This document shows positions 62,861 through 64,000 of a stretch of 64,000 nucleotides of DNA, piece after piece. The stretch covers positions 62,001 through 126,000 of the forward strand of contig CALMRZ010000046.1 of assembly GCA_937872225.1 (NCBI GenBank), written 5' to 3'. This stretch comes from an uncultured Spirochaetota bacterium. GTDB taxonomy: Bacteria > Spirochaetota > UBA4802 > UBA5550. The stretch's first letter is position 1. Every line of letters starts with the position of its first letter. The notes under the pieces are model-generated. The model worked only from the letters and a program-made list of their open reading frames with translations, did no database searches and was not told the origin of the DNA. Both the position numbers and the translations under genes were made by a program.

Positions 62861-64000
62861 CTCAGCCTCATGAGGGACGGTATGTCATATTTTTCCTTAA
62901 TGCGGCGGTCGGCTTCCTCAATTTCGGAGACTTTGAGTATCAATGGGCAACTGGTCCCGTCAACTCGTATCACATGATAGCCGTTAACCGGTTTTCGCAC
63001 CGCTTCAGCCACATCGTTGAGGGTTGTTATCTTCACATTGTTGATGGAATCGACCACCCGGTCATGAACCTCCGAAAGGTAGGTGTTTGCCCGGTCGGGA
63101 AGGACGCGGTTAATGAGGATGAATTCCTTTCTTTCCGGGTACAGATTATCGCTGATGTGGCACGCGTAGTAATAAAGAAGCCGGCGGTCCGCCGTGTGCC
63201 ACCATTTGTTCCACGTCTTGAGGTATTCCTTCGACAGGGGCTGGAAGATGATGCCGCCAACGATGCAGTAGCGCGGCAATTTCTCATATTCATTGAACCA
63301 TGATATGCGGTACGGGTAAGACTTCAGCGGATAGGTTATTTTCAGCACCCGGCCCTTGCGGAGGACGGTCAGGGTAACCGGTTCATTGATCTGCTTCAGG
63401 TCTATCAGGTACGAGTAAAATATGCGCCCCTGCATGAACCGGATTGTGGAATCATTGGCAACCGGCACGGAATCTATGCTCATGATGACGTCGCCGGCCC
63501 GCAATGATTTTTCGGCGCCGCCGCCCGGTATAACCATGGTCACCAGAACGCCGCTCTGGTCGTCCTTCATGCCGAGGTAGCGGCGGTAGCTTATGTTCTC
63601 CAGAGGATCGGTAAATACCCCCAGCATCGGGAAGCCGTCATACCGGCCGTCCCTGATGTCTTGAAGGAAATGCCTGATGATGGGCGCCGGTATCATGTAG
63701 CCGATATTGTCAGAGTTGGCGCTGGCCTGGAACGCGACGCCGACGATCCTGTTGTTCTGCATGACAGGCCCCCCGCTGTTGCCGGGATTGATGGCGGCAT
63801 CGGTCTGGATCATGAGGAAGGAAACGCTTCCCATATGGGAATACTCCCCGATCTCGATGCGCGACGTGACCCCCTCGGTGATGGATATGCGGCTCCCCCC
63901 CACGGGATAGCCGTAAGTGGTTACCTTTGACCTGAGCTCAGGGACCCCTCCCAGTTCAAGCGTCTCCGTGTTTTCGTAAAAACGCCGGTCATTGACCCGG
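62857..64000 (-). CDS. HtrA/Deg-type serine protease with PDZ domain, partial
   Basis: The frame is open through the right edge (first whole codon ends at 63999), so the N-terminus is missing. The visible part starts in the protease domain: VTTYGYPVGGSRISITEGV is typical of Deg9-like proteases, and NPGNSGGPV holds the nucleophile serine. His and Asp lie outside. PDZ-type sequence follows (GVLVTMVIPGGGAEKSLRAGDVIMSIDSVPV) and a second PDZ-like tail. It should work in the periplasm on damaged or envelope proteins. Confidence 0.9.
   Translation of the reverse strand, partial: RVNDRRFYENTETLELGGVPELRSKVTTYGYPVGGSRISITEGVTSRIEIGEYSHMGSVSFLMIQTDAAINPGNSGGPVMQNNRIVGVAFQASANSDNIGYMIPAPIIRHFLQDIRDGRYDGFPMLGVFTDPLENISYRRYLGMKDDQSGVLVTMVIPGGGAEKSLRAGDVIMSIDSVPVANDSTIRFMQGRIFYSYLIDLKQINEPVTLTVLRKGRVLKITYPLKSYPYRISWFNEYEKLPRYCIVGGIIFQPLSKEYLKTWNKWWHTADRRLLYYYACHISDNLYPERKEFILINRVLPDRANTYLSEVHDRVVDSINNVKITTLNDVAEAVRKPVNGYHVIRVDGTSCPLILKVSEIEEADRRIKEKYDIPSLMRLR

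Overview
The window looks like chromosomal DNA of a diderm bacterium with mixed GC content and dense, often overlapping operons. A spirochaete, probably related to Leptospirales, is the best fit. The reasons are a DUF1554-type lipoprotein (a family known mainly from Leptospira), a membrane adenylate cyclase followed by a FecR protein and an outer-membrane barrel, MORN repeats, pyruvoyl arginine decarboxylase, and a TTTG-N5-CAAA box of the Leptospira LexA type before mrfA. This placement is inference. I saw no rRNA, tRNA, insertion sequence, prophage or CRISPR array.

Layout. 1-3220 (minus): eno, an FtsB-like gene, a TsaC-like gene and a peptidase-MA-like gene cut by the window edge, linked by short overlaps. 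3469-8919 (minus): DUF1554 lipoprotein, a Cys-repeat secreted protein, a DUF457 membrane protein, an ABC-2 exporter and a CysRS-like protein. 9153-16943: patatin, START-domain protein, a DUF362 remnant, MBL hydrolase with family-4 uracil-DNA glycosylase, cupin with rhomboid, GAF-GGDEF, PvlArgDC and a HATPase protein. 17280-24859 (plus): EcsC, an unknown gene, a tiny ORF, then the cyclase/FecR/barrel operon. 24889-37568: radical SAM, methyltransferase, ferredoxin, a degenerate GDPD, CorC/RecO, and a TetR-controlled saccharopine-dehydrogenase-like/FGGY kinase operon beside a Na/Pi symporter. 37785-48866: radical SAM, purB, an AsnRS-like core protein followed by asnS, dinB, yedF/DUF3343, mrfB/mrfA and TerB. 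49039-54338: small membrane, lipoprotein, MORN, cNMP-binding and Cys-rich genes, a broken MFS gene and a second rhomboid. 54611-64000: MBL, O-methyltransferase, Rrf2 and radical SAM, then a minus-strand operon of HtrA-type protease, dead HtrA paralogue, DUF2279, HTH, BtrH-like acyltransferase and acyl carrier protein.

A recurring theme is enzyme folds whose catalytic or ligand residues are gone: peptidase MA (HExxH lost), TsaC-like (KxR and SxN lost), CysRS-like (two zinc ligands lost), GDPD (all catalytic residues lost) and the HtrA paralogue (triad lost). The AsnRS-like protein keeps the class II signatures but has a changed amino-acid pocket and no anticodon-binding domain. The cyclase also carries what looks like a dead dual-specificity-phosphatase domain.

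The most promising candidate for an undescribed system is the 58509-64000 operon. It couples a periplasmic protease and its pseudo-protease to an ACP and a BtrH-family (ACP-dependent acyltransferase) protein, with a membrane-associated DUF2279 protein and a DNA-binding protein, nearly all joined by 4-base overlaps. Second are the two aminoacyl-tRNA-synthetase-like proteins lacking tRNA-binding parts.
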